Source: Chroogloeocystis siderophila 5.2 s.c.1
Lineage (GTDB): Bacteria; Cyanobacteriota; Cyanobacteriia; Cyanobacteriales; Chroococcidiopsidaceae
Length of the DNA: 64,000 nt
Assembly (NCBI RefSeq): GCF_001904655.1
Contig: NZ_MRCC01000006.1
Span: 186,001 to 250,000, forward strand
Reading direction: 5' to 3'
This document shows, piece after piece, positions 54,936-63,673 of this stretch (the first letter of the stretch is position 1; each line of letters opens with the position of its first letter). The position numbers were made by a program, and so were the translations under genes. The notes beneath the pieces are model-generated. The model saw only the letters and a program-made list of their open reading frames with translations. It was not told the origin of the DNA and made no database searches.

Positions 54936-55289
54936 TTATCCTTGCGATTGTGCCATCTCTGCGACTTTGGCGAAACTGGCTGGATCGAGTATTGCCATTT
55001 GTGCCAACATTTTACGATTGAGTTGAACATTGGCTTTCTTCAGGTTTCCAATCAGTTGGCTATAGCTCATATCGTGCTGTCTAGCCGCAGCATTGATGCG
55101 GGTAATCCACAACCGACGGAAATCGCGCTTGCGTTTTTTGCGATCGCGATAGGCGCTTCGCAGTGCCTTCATCACTTGCTGATTTGCGGTGCGAAATAGA
55201 GTAGAGTGCGAACCGCGAAAACCTTTCGCTAGTTTGAGAATTTTCTTACGGCGCTTGCGCGCGACATTACCACGTTTGACGCGTGTCAT
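54936..55289 (-). CDS. rplT: 50S ribosomal protein L20
   Basis: 117 residues, [58 protein letters not shown], the basic RNA-binding N-terminus of L20. Follows rpmI by 21 bases, the usual order; infC is not adjacent here. Its stop lies upstream of the binding-protein gene. Confidence 0.97.
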   Translation of the reverse strand: MTRVKRGNVARKRRKKILKLAKGFRGSHSTLFRTANQQVMKALRSAYRDRKKRKRDFRRLWITRINAAARQHDMSYSQLIGNLKKANVQLNRKMLAQMAILDPASFAKVAEMAQSQG

Positions 55290-55310
55290 AGTTTTTTCCT
55301 AAAAGTTAAA

Positions 55311-55508
55311 TTACAAGTATGGCAACATGAAACGAACGTTTTGCTCGTCACGTTCGTTAACGACTTCCATTTGAGAGAGGCGACGCTTTCTGGCAGAAGA
55401 TTTGTGCTGTAGTAAGTGGTTTTTGAACGCTTTGCGGCGAACAATTTTTCCGCTACCAGTTGCACGAAACCTTTTTGCCGCTGCTTTTCTAGTTTTAAGT
55501 TTTGGCAT
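55311..55508 (-). CDS. rpmI: 50S ribosomal protein L35
   Basis: 65 residues, [44 protein letters not shown], diagnostic of L35. First gene of the rpmI-rplT pair. Confidence 0.97.
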   Translation of the reverse strand: MPKLKTRKAAAKRFRATGSGKIVRRKAFKNHLLQHKSSARKRRLSQMEVVNERDEQNVRFMLPYL

Positions 55509-55683
55509 GAGTTTTTATTAATTCGACACAATCTATCATTATACCATGTCTTTACCTGTCCTGCATTAGTATGACTTGCTAGCGTCCGCGATTTGTCGCG
55601 GGAAAGACGCAAACCTACTGTTACTTTTTCAGGATGGTGGGAATTTGTACACAATCTGTGTTAACCATCCTGGGAGTGCATTG

Positions 55684-56436
55684 ATGAATTCGTTAACTCG
55701 ACCTTTAGCTGTTGTAACTGGTGCTTCTAATGGCATTGCTTATGAGCTTGCAAAGCAGTTTGCTCAAAACGGCTTCGATCTTTTCCTCACAGCTACAGGA
55801 GAAAGTATCAATGAAGCAGCTTAGCCTTTGAAAAGCTAGGTGCTAAGGTCAAGACAGTTCAAAGCTGATTTTGCTACTTGTGATGGTGTTGAGGCGCTTT
55901 ACAGCCAAATTAAGGCAACAGAACCTGTGGAAGCGATCGCAATTAACACAGATGTTGGTGGCGATTTCGCCCGCGAGACTAACTTGCAAGACGAACTTAA
56001 TTTAATCAACCTCAATGTTGTATCGTCCGTTCATCTTGCTAAGCGAGTAGTAAAAGATATGGTGGAGCGTGGCAAAGGAAGAATTTTGTTTACCTCATCA
56101 ATCGCAGCGCTGATGCCTGAACCTTTTGAGGCAGTTTATGCGGCATCTAAAGCGTTTGTGCATTCGTTTACTGAGGGATTGCGCAACGAGCTAAAAGACA
56201 CAGGCGTTACTGTAACTTCCCTCATGCCTGAACCAACTGATACTAACTTCTTCCATCGCGCTGGTATGGATGACACTAGAGCAGGTGCGAGCAAAAAGGA
56301 CGATCCGGCTGAGATTGCTAAGCAAGGGTTTGAGGCACTAATGGCGGGTAAGGATTCTATTATCGCTGGTGCAGTGATGACCAAGATTCAAGGCAATGTC
56401 AGTAAAGTCTTACCGGATAATATCGCGGCTGAGTAG
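55684..56436 (+). pseudogene. SDR-family oxidoreductase, broken
   Basis: Short-chain dehydrogenase. The first frame from ATG 55684 reads PLAVVTGASNGIAYELAKQFAQNGFDLFL, the Rossmann motif TGASNGIA, and ends at 55824. FEKLGAKVKTVQS is legible in another frame at 55827-55868, ended by TGA. The third frame continues DFATCDGVEALYSQI, VEAIAINTDVGGDFARETNL and the catalytic SSIAALMPEPFEAVYAASKAFVHSF to 56436. At least two shifts are needed, and the usual NAGVG motif is reduced to NTDVG. It is a decayed gene, though its 3' part has kept an open frame of 198 codons. Confidence 0.8.
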
Positions 56437-56806
56437 CACCGCCAGCTAACTAAGCCTGGCTCAGCATGATTGTTATTACTCAGTAGATCGGTTGCAAATC
56501 CCCCATAAGTGGGGGACTTAAACTTCAGAATCCCCCAGAATTGGGAGCAGGGGCGTAAGGGATCTATGTAGGAAGTCTAACAAACCTTGTGTATGAATTG
56601 CAGATACCCTTTGAAACTCAGAGTTAGGCAAAATTGACTAAAGAGCGGAAAACCTCCGCCCAGAACCTATTATGTAATTTCACGCACTTAAAAATACTGA
56701 AGTTTCCGTATTTATACGCAGAAAGCTTTATTTGTCTAGCAGTGAATTTATCAAGCTTAAAGTACTGAATTAAGAGGCCGCCTTGAATCAAATAATCACA
56801 AATTAT
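56437..56806. repeat. Intergenic region with interspersed repeat copy A
   Basis: No gene seen. At about 56495-56560 lies CAAATCCCCCATAAGTGGGGGACTTAAAC then AGAATCCCCCAGAATTGGGAGCAGGGG, copy A of the CTAAATCCCCC family. A further stretch near 56640 is not assigned. Confidence 0.55.
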
Positions 56807-57247
56807 TTAATCGCTGAAAGCTTCTTTGATACTATCGATAGTACGTTCAACAGCATTTTTAGTGTTATCTACTGCTTTTTGAGTGCGAGCCGCGTCTTCT
56901 TCTGCTCTTTTCTCAATACGAGCCGCGTCTTTTTTTGCTCTGCGTTCAACGAAATTACCATCACCGTCGGTTGCTTCTTCTACACGCTTAGCATTTTTCT
57001 TTGCTGTTTCTTCAACGCGATCTGCGGTATCTCGAATGAAGCCCTTAGCACGTCCAGCATCTTCTTGTACTTTTTCTTGTGCTTGATCTCCTAGATCGGC
57101 TGCGATTAAGGTTGCATGAGGAGCCGCGATCGCATCAGTATTTAAGAAAGCACCCTGCCAAACAAAGGTGATCGCAGCGAGAAATAGCAAGGTTGCTATT
57201 GTGCGTCCTACTGCAGCAAGCTGTTTTGTGAAGTAACTTAGTTTCAT
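56807..57247 (-). CDS. Secreted LEA-like, charged helical protein
   Basis: From the ATG at 57247 the product has 146 residues. A signal peptide or anchor (AAVGRTIATLLFLAAITFVWQGAFL) is followed by AAPHATLIAADLG and then about 90 residues of Ala/Lys/Glu/Arg heptads (KVQEDAGRAKGFIRDTADRVEETAKKNAKRVEEA, then VERRAKKDAARIEKRAEEDAARTQKAV). It resembles late-embryogenesis-abundant and apolipoprotein-like helices, possibly a desiccation or membrane-stress protein, but this is inference. Two earlier ATGs exist at 57262 and 57274. Confidence 0.65.
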   Translation of the reverse strand: MKLSYFTKQLAAVGRTIATLLFLAAITFVWQGAFLNTDAIAAPHATLIAADLGDQAQEKVQEDAGRAKGFIRDTADRVEETAKKNAKRVEEATDGDGNFVERRAKKDAARIEKRAEEDAARTQKAVDNTKNAVERTIDSIKEAFSD

Positions 57248-57274
57248 AGAATACAATTCCATTAAATTTGGCAT

Positions 57275-57599
57275 CCTAGTTTTACTTCATTTGGCTCGTC
57301 GCCTAAATCGCGCTCTAGATAGAGGTTTTCCTATAATAGGTTGTTATGCAAGTTCACTCTTTTGATAGACCAAGAGAATTGCAAATAACAAGTTTATAAC
57401 TTGCGCAATCTTAGTGGTTTAATCAGAACCAAGACTTAGGGGGCTTCCCCCAAACCCCCTCCAAAAAAGCGGCTACTCATGAAGCATTGATTGTTCTGGG
57501 TAGCTGCTGCGTAAGTCCTGAAGTTAATAAATGACGGCAAGAAGCATTAATACAAATTGCAGATTTTTTTGAGCAGCAAAACACGGAGAACACTACAAC
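57275..57599. other. Intergenic region between LEA-like gene and class III ADH
   Basis: No gene supported. It contains a GGGGGCTTCCCCCAAACCCCCTCC dyad near 57438-57462 and GAGAACACTACAACATG just before frmA. Nothing else is recognised. Confidence 0.4.
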
Positions 57600-58709
57600 A
57601 TGGATGTTAAAGCAGCAGTTGCTTTTGAAGCTGATAAACCATTGTCGATTGAAACGGTACAACTTGAAGGACCCAAAGCAGGAGAAGTCTTAGTCGAGAT
57701 CAAAGCGACTGGAATATGTCATACTGATGCTTTCACGCTTTCTGGCGCCGATCCTGAAGGTTTATTTCCAGCAATTTTAGGGCATGAAGGTGCGGGTGTT
57801 GTTGTTGAGGTGGGTGCAGGAGTGACTAGCCTCAAAGGTGGCGATCGCGTTATTCCGCTCTATACTCCAGAGTGCCGCCAGTGCGAATATTGTCTCAGTC
57901 GCAAAACAAATCTTTGTCAAGCTATCCGCCCAACGCAAGGGCGTGGTGTGATGCCAGATGGGACAAGCCGCTTTTCGCTTGATGGCACGATGCTCCACCA
58001 CTACATGGGAACCTCCACTTTTGCTAATTATACAATTTTGCCAGAAATTGCGGTAGCTAAAATTCGCGAAGATGCTCCCTTTGATAAAGTGTGTTACATC
58101 GGTTGCGGGGTGACGACTGGTATTGGAGCGGTGATTTATACTGCCAAAGTTGAGCCAGGGGCAAAAGTCATCGTTTTTGGACTAGGGGGCATTGGTTTGA
58201 ATGTCATTCAAGGTGCTCGCATGGTGGGAGCCGAAATGATTGTCGGCGTGGATATTAATCCGAGTAAGCGAGCCTTAGCTGAAAAATTCGGGATGACGCA
58301 CTTTGTTAATCCGAAAGAAGTTGAAGGTGATTTGGTACCCTATCTAGTTGATCTCACAAAGGGTGGTGCTGATTATACTTTTGAATGCATTGGCAACGTG
58401 AATGTCATGCGTCAAGCATTAGAGTGCTGTCACAAAGGCTGGGGCGTCAGTGTGATTATTGGTGTCGCTGCTGCTGGTCAAGAAATTTGTACTCGTCCTT
58501 TTCAATTAGTGACGGGACGTGTTTGGAAAGGTTCGGCATTTGGCGGCGCTAGAGGGCGCACCGATGTCCCCAAAATAGTTGATTGGTATATGGAAGGCAA
58601 AATCAACATTGATGACTTGATTACGCACACTATGCCATTAGAACGGATTAATGACGCGTTTGATTTAATGCATAAAGGCGAATCGATCCGCAGTGTGGTA
58701 ACATTTTAG
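57600..58709 (+). CDS. frmA: Class III alcohol dehydrogenase / S-(hydroxymethyl)glutathione dehydrogenase (GSNO reductase)
   Basis: Oxidises the formaldehyde-glutathione adduct and, in known members, reduces S-nitrosoglutathione. The 369 residues have catalytic zinc ligands Cys40 (GICHTDAF), His62 and Glu63 (GHEGAG), structural zinc Cys92, Cys95, Cys98 and Cys106 ([16 protein letters not shown]), and the NAD motif [31 protein letters not shown] ends normally. S-formylglutathione hydrolase lies 1 kb downstream on the same strand, with rbp and rpsU in between. Confidence 0.95.
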   Translation: MDVKAAVAFEADKPLSIETVQLEGPKAGEVLVEIKATGICHTDAFTLSGADPEGLFPAILGHEGAGVVVEVGAGVTSLKGGDRVIPLYTPECRQCEYCLSRKTNLCQAIRPTQGRGVMPDGTSRFSLDGTMLHHYMGTSTFANYTILPEIAVAKIREDAPFDKVCYIGCGVTTGIGAVIYTAKVEPGAKVIVFGLGGIGLNVIQGARMVGAEMIVGVDINPSKRALAEKFGMTHFVNPKEVEGDLVPYLVDLTKGGADYTFECIGNVNVMRQALECCHKGWGVSVIIGVAAAGQEICTRPFQLVTGRVWKGSAFGGARGRTDVPKIVDWYMEGKINIDDLITHTMPLERINDAFDLMHKGESIRSVVTF

Positions 58710-58725
58710 TTAAAAGCTAAAAAAT

Positions 58726-58754
58726 TTAGGAGGACTAATTAATATTCCTCCTAA
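58726..58754 (+). terminator. Terminator hairpin after frmA
   Basis: TTAGGAGGA (58726-58734) pairs with TCCTCCTAA (58746-58754), followed by GTTGTTAAATTTTTT. It begins 17 bases behind the frmA stop. The loop is 11 bases. Confidence 0.7.
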
Positions 58755-59044
58755 GTTGTTAAATTTTTTAATGTTGGCAAGCTAGTAAAGGATAGTAGGT
58801 GTACTAGCAATACGCCTTTACTGCTAGTATTTAGTCCAAAGTCATTTGCAAGACGCATGAACGTCAATCCTGGAAAAAGTTAACTTGAATTAACGTTACC
58901 GTTTGCTATTCTTGACTAACACAACCTTGCGACTTGTGTTAAAGTGTCAATTACAGATTACATTCGGTTGTGCAGTTTGTTGTTTTCACATCACAGACCT
59001 CTCTCCGAATCTAATTCTCTACATCTTTGATTCTGGAGACTTTT
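58755..59044 (+). promoter_or_regulatory. rbp upstream leader
   Basis: 290 bases between the frmA terminator and the rbp ATG, with no gene seen. RNA-binding-protein genes of this type are often cold induced and have long leaders. No specific motif is assigned. Confidence 0.35.
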
Positions 59045-59350
59045 ATGTCGATTTATGTCGGTAATCTATCTTACCAGGTAGAGCAAGAAGACCTCAAGCA
59101 AGTATTTCTTGAATATGGAGACGTTAAGAGCGTACAACTACCTACAGACCGCGAGACAGGGCGCGTAAGAGGTTTTGCTTTTGTTGAAATGGGGACAGAA
59201 GCCGAAGAAGCTGCGGCAATTGAAGCACTCGATGGTGCTGAGTGGATGGGGCGCAATCTTAAAGTAAATAAAGCTAAACCCAGAGAAGATAGATCTTCTG
59301 GTGGTGGAAGGCGAGGCAACGGTGGTGGCGGATACTCGCGCCGCTACTAG
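59045..59350 (+). CDS. RRM RNA-binding protein (Rbp, glycine-rich)
   Basis: 101 residues from ATG 59045 (TCTGGAGAC precedes). A single RNA-recognition motif: MSIYVGNLSYQVEQEDLKQVFLEYG with RNP2 (IYVGNL) and RNP1 (RGFAFVEM) near residue 42, followed by a short Gly/Arg-rich tail (GGGRRGNGGGGYSRRY). It sits before rpsU, the usual cyanobacterial rbp-rpsU arrangement. Confidence 0.95.
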   Translation: MSIYVGNLSYQVEQEDLKQVFLEYGDVKSVQLPTDRETGRVRGFAFVEMGTEAEEAAAIEALDGAEWMGRNLKVNKAKPREDRSSGGGRRGNGGGGYSRRY

Positions 59351-59387
59351 GGTTCGCGACCAACAAATTTTACTCTAAGGTCTTAGG

Positions 59388-59413
59388 GGCAGACAAAGAG
59401 TCTGCCTTTTTTA
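59388..59413 (+). terminator. Hairpin with T run between rbp and rpsU
   Basis: GGCAGAC pairs with GTCTGCC (59388-59394, 59400-59406), with a T run from 59407. It lies 38 bases behind rbp and 20 before rpsU, so it may act as an attenuator of read-through to rpsU. Confidence 0.7.
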
Positions 59414-59432
59414 TTATCTATTGGAAAAGAGA

Positions 59433-59624
59433 ATGACCCAAATAATTCTAGGTGAAAACGAAGGCATTGACTCAGCCTTGCGTCGTTTTAAACGACAAGT
59501 ATCTAAAGCAGGGATTTTCCCAGATATGCGGAAAAACCGTCACTTTGAAACACCAATTGAAAAACGCAAGCGCAAAGAACTTACCAAGCACAAGCAACGC
59601 AAGCAAGGAAAGCGTCGTTATTGA
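59433..59624 (+). CDS. rpsU: 30S ribosomal protein S21
   Basis: 63 residues from ATG 59433 ([39 protein letters not shown]). Basic C-terminus [12 protein letters not shown]. Typical S21. It is downstream of rbp and follows a hairpin. Confidence 0.96.
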   Translation: MTQIILGENEGIDSALRRFKRQVSKAGIFPDMRKNRHFETPIEKRKRKELTKHKQRKQGKRRY

Positions 59625-59696
59625 AGTCGGTGGAAAAGAAAGCGCGATCGCCGCTTAGTCTAAAATCAGATCGACGCTTATCTCAACCTGTTTGAC

Positions 59697-60542
59697 ATGG
59701 CTGCATCGCTCAAACTAACAAGTGAATATCGCTGTTTTGATGGTACTGTCGGCTTTTATTGCCATCAGTCGGAAACTTGCAACATTGAAATGCGTTTTGC
59801 TGTATACCAACCGCCGCAAGCAAAGTCGGAACGAGTTCCAGTATTGTATTTTCTTTCAGGGTTAACTTGCACCGAAGAAAACTTTATCGTCAAAGCAGGG
59901 GCGCAGCGTTACGCAGCTGAATATGGATTAATGTTAGTTGTCCCTGATACTAGCCCCAGGAATACAGGAATTGCAGGCGAAGATGAGGAATGGGACATTG
60001 GGACAGGTGCAGGTTTTTATGTTGATGCGACAGAAGTCCCGTGGCGATCTCACTATCAAATGTACAGCTACATCGTGCGCGAATTACCTGCACTAATTGC
60101 CGAGAATTTCTCAGTACAACCAGAACAAGGAATTTTCGGTCATTCAATGGGGGGACATGGGGCGCTTGTATGCGCGTTGCGTAACCCCGATCAATACCAG
60201 TCTGTTTCTGCGTTTGCGCCAATTGTTGCACCGATGCAGTGTCCTTGGGGTGAAAAAGCTTTTTCGCGTTATTTGGGTACAGATCGCGATAGTTGGCGTA
60301 CCTATGATGCAACGGAATTAGTACTGAATGCAAATTATCAACGTCCGATACTGATCGATCAAGGTACTGTAGATAAATTTTTAGTCGATCAACTCAAGCT
60401 AGAATTATTTGCAAGCGCGTGCGCCAAAGCTAACCAACCGCTAAACTTACGGATGCAACCTGGTTACGACCATAGTTATTACTTTATTGCTACTTTTATA
60501 GAAGACCACATTCGTCATCATGCTGCTGCACTGTTGAATTAA
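59697..60542 (+). CDS. frmB: S-formylglutathione hydrolase
   Basis: Hydrolyses S-formylglutathione to formate and glutathione, the second step after FrmA. The 281 residues show the esterase motif FGHSMGGHGAL with Ser150, the His in GYDHSYYF and Asp in ILIDQGTVDKF, and the LSGLTCTEENF oxyanion region. It follows rpsU by 72 bases and precedes the glutathionyl-hydroquinone reductase gene by 29 bases. Confidence 0.95.
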   Translation: MAASLKLTSEYRCFDGTVGFYCHQSETCNIEMRFAVYQPPQAKSERVPVLYFLSGLTCTEENFIVKAGAQRYAAEYGLMLVVPDTSPRNTGIAGEDEEWDIGTGAGFYVDATEVPWRSHYQMYSYIVRELPALIAENFSVQPEQGIFGHSMGGHGALVCALRNPDQYQSVSAFAPIVAPMQCPWGEKAFSRYLGTDRDSWRTYDATELVLNANYQRPILIDQGTVDKFLVDQLKLELFASACAKANQPLNLRMQPGYDHSYYFIATFIEDHIRHHAAALLN

Positions 60543-60571
60543 TTGTTCCTACGTTCGTAGGAGTGAGTGTT

Positions 60572-61627
60572 ATGTCCTCTACACAAGACGAAAATAAGAA
60601 GGCGATCGCCACCAAGCGCGGTAAATTACCATCGAAGTGGATTGTTTGGTTAGGCAAGTTTGTTTGGACAAATCTTTGGCATATGATGATGTCAAAGCTA
60701 GCGCCACGCGATCGCTCAGGTGCTTACATTCGTCCTAACAGCGAGTTTCGCAACTTTGTAAGTTTAGCACAAGGAAGTTCTTATCCACCAGCAATAGGGC
60801 GCTATCAACTTTATGTTGGGATGAGTTGTCCGTGGGCGCATCGGACGCTGGTTGTACGGGCGTTGAAAGGATTGGAAGATGCGATCTCAGTCTCTACCGT
60901 GTCTCCTTCACCGCTAGAAGGCGGTTGGATACTTGACAAAGAAGAAAACGGCTGTCGCACCCTAGCGCAAGTGTATCAGCTAGCACAACCTGGATATGCT
61001 GGACGTTCTACCGTGCCTGTATTGTGGGATAAAAATACGAAGACGATTGTGAATAACGAGAGTTCTGAAATTATTGCGATGTTGAACTCACAATTCAATC
61101 AATTTGCAAAGCATCCCACACGCGATCTTTACCCTGAACAACTGCGCGAAAAAATTGATTGGTGGAATGAGAAAATTTATCATGCAGTTAATAACGGCGT
61201 GTACCGTTGTGGTTTTGCACAAACGCAGGAAGCTTATGAACAAGCGTGCAATGAGCTATTTGCTACCCTGAATGAAATTGATACCGCATTAGATTCAAAT
61301 CGATATCTTTGTGGTGAAAGTGTATCCCTCGCGGATGTGCGTCTATTTACAACATTGTTTCGCTTTGATGTCGTTTACCACGGTTTATTTAAGTGCAACC
61401 GTCGCCGAATTCAAGATTATCCCAATCTAGGACCTTACTTGCGCGACTTGTATCAGTTACCAGGCGTGGCTGAAACGTGTGATATAGAAGCAGTCAAGCA
61501 AGACTACTACGGTAATTTATTTCCCCTCAATCCTGGTGGCATTATTCCTTGTGGTCCTGAAGTGAGTCTTTTAGAACCACATAGTCGCAAAAAAGTTGGT
61601 CACACAAAGATGATAGGTAATTGGTAA
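60572..61627 (+). CDS. Glutathionyl-hydroquinone reductase (YqjG/ECM4-type GST)
   Basis: Reduces glutathionyl-hydroquinones with glutathione. From the ATG at 60572 (AGGAG 8 bases ahead) the product has 351 residues. The active-site Cys is Cys86 in MSCPWAHRTL; SRKxxxWG-like N-domain features and a C-terminal GST domain (LADVRLFTTLFRFDVVYH) fit the Xi-class GST. The last residues, MIGNW, are encoded by a GGTAATTGGTAACTGGTAATTA repeat, so the C-terminus may be altered. It forms a set with frmA and frmB around glutathione. Confidence 0.9.
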   Translation: MSSTQDENKKAIATKRGKLPSKWIVWLGKFVWTNLWHMMMSKLAPRDRSGAYIRPNSEFRNFVSLAQGSSYPPAIGRYQLYVGMSCPWAHRTLVVRALKGLEDAISVSTVSPSPLEGGWILDKEENGCRTLAQVYQLAQPGYAGRSTVPVLWDKNTKTIVNNESSEIIAMLNSQFNQFAKHPTRDLYPEQLREKIDWWNEKIYHAVNNGVYRCGFAQTQEAYEQACNELFATLNEIDTALDSNRYLCGESVSLADVRLFTTLFRFDVVYHGLFKCNRRRIQDYPNLGPYLRDLYQLPGVAETCDIEAVKQDYYGNLFPLNPGGIIPCGPEVSLLEPHSRKKVGHTKMIGNW

Positions 61628-62124
61628 CTGGTAATTAAACCTCCTGCATGAATGCTTGACGAATAAATTCGCAGCCAAACAAAAGACAATCTGGCATCGC
61701 TGAATCAATGTATGAATCGTTAAGCAACCGCACTTGTATAAGTTTCCTAAATCCCCTACAAGTGAGGGACTTTGAAAAATTTGATTCCCCCAGAATTGAG
61801 ATAAGGGAACAAATCATACTCCTATTCAGCTTCAGCAACATCAGACAATCTACCAATGTGAACTTATTGATAAAAGTCTTGCTTCAGTGTAAGAAAGTAC
61901 ACTTTGCTTAAATACCCCCTGACTTCAGTCAGAGGCGTTTGTGATTCATACAAGAAATCTGTTGGTATTTTTAACTTTATAAATAAGTATTGTCTAGTTC
62001 ACTAACCACTAACTACTGACACTAAGATGGGTTGAATTACAGATTGTATAACGTTTTGCTTCCTGCTCAGTTTAGACTTTTATTTATTGATTAAATTAAT
62101 TGCAGTATAGGCTGATACCAAATA
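61628..62124. repeat. Intergenic region rich in interspersed repeats
   Basis: No gene supported. It contains the GGTAA repeat at 61617-61636, copy B of the CTAAATCCCCTACAAGTGAGGGACTTTGA family at about 61747-61810, and CTGACTTCAGTCAG at 61919-61932. The rest appears non-coding. Confidence 0.6.
61919..61932. repeat. ACTTCAGT-centred palindromic repeat, copy 3
   Basis: CTGACTTCAGTCAG, preceded by CCCC and followed by AGGCG, sharing the layout of copies at 1478 and 38673. Confidence 0.6.
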
Positions 62125-63273
62125 ATGACACAAACGATTTCAATCAACGACAAGCAGCGTCTGCAACTTGCCCCCTTAGAGATGCCGAATCGCCTGCTAT
62201 TAGGACCAGGACCATCAAACGCGCATCCTGATGTGTTGCAAGCGATGAATAAAAAGCCTGTAGGACATCTCGATCCCACCTTTTTGGCGCTGATGGATGA
62301 AATTCAGTCGCTACTACGTTATGTGTGGCAAACAGAAAATCCCTTGACGATCGCGATCAGTGGAACGGGAACTGCGGCGATGGAAGCCACAATTGCAAAT
62401 TCAGTAGAACCTGGTGATGTCGTTTTAATCGGTGTCAGTGGTTATTTTGGCAATCGTTTGGTCGATATGGCAGGGCGCTATGGTGCAGATGTCCGCACAA
62501 TAACCAAACCTTGGGGACAAGTTTTCTCCTTAGAAGAATTGCGAACTGCTGTAGAAACGTATCGCCCAGCAATTTTAGCACTCGTTCATGCCGAAACATC
62601 TACAGGTGCAAGGCAACCTTTAGAAGGCGTTGGCGAGTTGTGTCGCGAGTTCAACTGTTTATTACTCGTAGATACTGTCACAAGTCTTGGTGGCGTACCA
62701 ATTTTTTTAGATGCTTGGGGTGTTGACCTCGCGTATAGTTGTAGCCAGAAAGGTTTAGGATGTCCGCCAGGGGCTTCGCCTTTTACAATGAGTGCAAGGG
62801 CAATGGAGAAGTTGCAGCAGCGTCAGAATAAGGTAGCAAACTGGTATCTCGATATGACCTTGTTGAGTAAGTATTGGGGTCAAGAACGCTTTTATCACCA
62901 CACTGCGCCGATTAATTTATACTACGCCTTGCGGGAGGCTTTGCGTTTAGTTGCCGAAGAAGGATTAGCAAACTGTTGGCAACGCCATCAAAAAAATGTT
63001 GAGTACCTCTGGGAAGGATTAGAAGATCTAGGACTAAAGCTACACGTCGAACGCGAGTTTCGATTACCCACTCTTACGACTGTGTGTATTCCCGAAGGTG
63101 TTGATGGTAAGGCAGTGGCTCGACAGTTATTAAATGAGTACAATATTGAGATTGGCGGTGGTTTGGGTGAATTAGCTGGTAAAGTTTGGCGTGTAGGATT
63201 GATGGGCATTAATAGCCGCAAAGAAAGCGTCGACCAACTTTTAGGGGCTTTACGGCAAGTTTTGCCAAATTAA
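62125..63273 (+). CDS. Class V aminotransferase (alanine-glyoxylate type)
   Basis: PLP enzyme of 382 residues, used in photorespiratory glycine formation or serine-pyruvate metabolism. The PLP Lys is Lys209 in SCSQKGLGCPPG. The conserved LLGPGPSNAHPDVLQAM, SGTGTAAMEATI and VDTVTSLGGVPIFLD blocks are present. In cyanobacteria this protein is often called the soluble hydrogenase small subunit in older annotation. It follows a repeat-rich gap and is not tied to its neighbours. Confidence 0.94.
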   Translation: MTQTISINDKQRLQLAPLEMPNRLLLGPGPSNAHPDVLQAMNKKPVGHLDPTFLALMDEIQSLLRYVWQTENPLTIAISGTGTAAMEATIANSVEPGDVVLIGVSGYFGNRLVDMAGRYGADVRTITKPWGQVFSLEELRTAVETYRPAILALVHAETSTGARQPLEGVGELCREFNCLLLVDTVTSLGGVPIFLDAWGVDLAYSCSQKGLGCPPGASPFTMSARAMEKLQQRQNKVANWYLDMTLLSKYWGQERFYHHTAPINLYYALREALRLVAEEGLANCWQRHQKNVEYLWEGLEDLGLKLHVEREFRLPTLTTVCIPEGVDGKAVARQLLNEYNIEIGGGLGELAGKVWRVGLMGINSRKESVDQLLGALRQVLPN

Positions 63274-63349
63274 GATTCACAGGTTGAATACAGGCGTAAA
63301 AGCATCTTCGCCTGTATCTCATTTTATCTATCAATTCCAAACTGCAAGC

Positions 63350-63475
63350 TTATTGAGAGAAAAAACCAACCAGCAAAAGAGGTATGAAAATTAATGCAGA
63401 CACAATAACAAGGAGAGTCCCTGCATCAACATCAATTTCATTAGCTTCATCCTCATTTCTCTTTGGTATGGGCAT
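63350..63475 (-). CDS. 41-aa single-pass membrane protein
   Basis: ATG at 63475, preceded by AGGAGG 7 bases upstream, a strong and well-placed RBS. The product is MPIPKRNEDEANEIDVDAGT, then LLVIVSALIFIPLLLVGFFSQ: a charged N-tail of about 19 residues and one hydrophobic helix. It does not match PsbJ, PsbT, PsaM or PetN in sequence as I recall them. It is convergent with the aminotransferase gene; function unknown. A predicted cytoplasmic N-terminus with acidic cluster may bind partners. Confidence 0.6.
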   Translation of the reverse strand: MPIPKRNEDEANEIDVDAGTLLVIVSALIFIPLLLVGFFSQ

Positions 63476-63673
63476 CGCGCACCTCCTAAGAGTAAGTATA
63501 TTAACTTAGGGTAAAGGATACTTGCACATTTCTTAAACCCTAAATAGGTAGAGAATTGTGAAGGTAAGGTGCGATCGCCACAAATCAGCTTAATCTCCTT
63601 GGAAATTGATTTGCAGTTAGTATTTTACAATGCTTGGGCAATCTGAATCTATAAAGATTTAGCTAGTCATTGC

